Shown here: in pieces, positions 13,436-14,319 of the stretch | How the letters are laid out: each line of letters begins with the position of its first letter | Numbering within the stretch: the first letter of the stretch is position 1 | NCBI GenBank assembly: GCA_903829855.1 | Contig: CAIKRN010000230.1 | Coordinates: 1 to 14,319 of the forward strand | From: an uncultured Opitutia bacterium | GTDB lineage: Bacteria; Verrucomicrobiota; Verrucomicrobiia; Opitutales; UBA953 | Reading direction: 5' to 3' | Length of the DNA: 14,319 nucleotides | Notes under the pieces: generated by a model | Told to the model about the DNA's origin: nothing | Databases searched by the model: none | The model's input: the letters and a program-made list of their open reading frames with translations, nothing else | Program-made: the position numbers and the translations under genes

Positions 13436-14319
13436 ATGAAAAAGACCCTACTCACCCTGAGCCTCGCAGCTGCCGCCGCCCTGTTTATCACCGGTTGCGC
13501 CAGCGATGACACCTCCGCCAAAACGGCCGCCGCCCCCGGCGCCCCGAAAGGCAATCCCAACAAGGTTGAAATCTTCAACGGCAAGGACCTGACCGGCCTC
13601 GTCCCCAAGGGAGGCGAAGCCAAATACTCCGTCAGCCCCGAAGGCTACCTCGTCGGCACCGCTGTCGCCAACACCCCGAATTCCTTCCTGGCCACCGATA
13701 AAAACTACGCGAACTTCGTTCTGGAATACGAATTCCTCGATGACCCTCGCCTCAATTCCGGCGTGCAGATTCGCAGTCACGCCGAAGCCAAAGATCTGAA
13801 TTATAAAGACTACGCGACTGGCAAGATGATCAAGATCCCTGCGGGACGCGTCCACGGCTACCAAGCTGAAATCGACACCAACCCGAAGAACCTGAATAAG
13901 GCCGATGGCGCCGCCCGCCAATGGACCGCTGGACTCTACGAAGAAGGTCGCCGCGGCTGGCTCTCGCCTCGTGCGGAAACCCCTGAAGCCCTCGCCTTCT
14001 CTGTCCAAGGTCGCAAACTCACCAAGGTCAGCGACTGGAATAAAGTGAAAATCGAAGCCAATGGCAGTCGCATCCGCATGTGGCTCAATGGCGAACAGCG
14101 TGTTGACCTTCGGGACGACGGCTATGCGACCGGCTTCATCGCCTTCCAGGTGCACGGCATCGGCAAAGACATCACGATGGAGGGAGCCGACGTCAAGTTC
14201 CGCAGCATCGCGCTCACGAAGATCCCAGACAACACCCTCACTGACTCTGAGAAGGCCGACGGCTGGAAGCTACTCTTCGACGGACGGAGCAACAAAGGCT
14301 GGCGCTCCGCCAAGGGACC
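13436..14319 (+). CDS. Lipoprotein with tandem DUF1080 domains (3' end outside window)
   Basis: The first 294 residues of an exported lipoprotein; the frame is still open at the window edge. The signal ends in the lipobox ITGC with Cys21 as the lipidated residue, and Ala at +2 favours the outer membrane. A low-complexity Ala/Pro linker leads to a first DUF1080 domain (about 44-262), with the family landmarks IFNGKDLTG, NSGVQIRS, GYQAEIDT and GFIAFQVHG. A second copy begins at about residue 275 (DGWKLLFDGRSNKGWR) and is cut by the window. DUF1080 (3-keto-disaccharide hydrolase family, PF06439) members cleave 3-keto-glycosides made by Gfo/Idh/MocA-type enzymes, which is what the upstream gene encodes. 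The ATG at 13436 is fixed by the signal peptide. No Shine-Dalgarno sequence; a terminator-like hairpin lies just upstream. The substrate is unknown. Confidence 0.92.
   Translation, partial: MKKTLLTLSLAAAAALFITGCASDDTSAKTAAAPGAPKGNPNKVEIFNGKDLTGLVPKGGEAKYSVSPEGYLVGTAVANTPNSFLATDKNYANFVLEYEFLDDPRLNSGVQIRSHAEAKDLNYKDYATGKMIKIPAGRVHGYQAEIDTNPKNLNKADGAARQWTAGLYEEGRRGWLSPRAETPEALAFSVQGRKLTKVSDWNKVKIEANGSRIRMWLNGEQRVDLRDDGYATGFIAFQVHGIGKDITMEGADVKFRSIALTKIPDNTLTDSEKADGWKLLFDGRSNKGWRSAKG

Noticed and set aside
13448..14155. 235-codon minus-strand open frame
   Set aside because: Antisense shadow of the DUF1080 lipoprotein gene, explained by codon bias.

Overview
The window is GC-rich bacterial DNA, most likely from a Verrucomicrobiota relative (Opitutales-like or another PVC-superphylum lineage). 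This placement is an inference. It rests on the Tat-exported Gfo/Idh/MocA oxidoreductase, the DUF1080 (3-keto-disaccharide hydrolase family) lipoprotein, the multi-haem PA14 cytochrome c and a DUF6797-type beta-propeller protein. It also rests on the near absence of Shine-Dalgarno sequences and on a hairpin repeat array of the kind seen in such genomes. No RNA genes, CRISPR arrays, insertion sequences or phage genes were seen.

Layout. Positions 1-538 are non-coding and hold seven REP-like hairpins with a GGGTAG foot, set in larger direct repeats. Next is a divergent pair: a tandem-ACT protein (539-997, minus) and a BtuB-like TonB-dependent receptor (1081-2952, plus). A 211-nt repeat-bearing spacer leads to a tight two-gene unit, a gamma-glutamylcyclotransferase-like protein (3164-3616) and DNA-3-methyladenine glycosylase I (tag, 3618-4241). 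Convergent to tag is a secreted M66/StcE-type zinc metalloprotease (4320-6695, minus). Its 248-nt upstream region is shared with a divergent gene for a secreted DUF6797/beta-propeller protein (6944-9508). After a strong terminator come a five-haem PA14 cytochrome c (9611-11608), a Tat-exported Gfo/Idh/MocA oxidoreductase (11814-13364) and a lipoprotein with tandem DUF1080 domains that runs off the window end (13436 onward).

How the genes may work together. The last four plus-strand genes encode only exported proteins: a calcium-site beta-propeller, an electron carrier, a sugar-type oxidoreductase and a 3-keto-glycoside-cleaving family member. They look like parts of an extracytoplasmic oxidative glycan-degradation module, in which a sugar is oxidised at C3, the 3-keto-glycoside is cleaved, and electrons may leave through cytochrome c. 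The adjacent mucinase-type protease could expose glycoprotein substrates, and the TonB receptor could import a product or a cofactor. Each family assignment is readable from the sequence. The combined pathway is a hypothesis.
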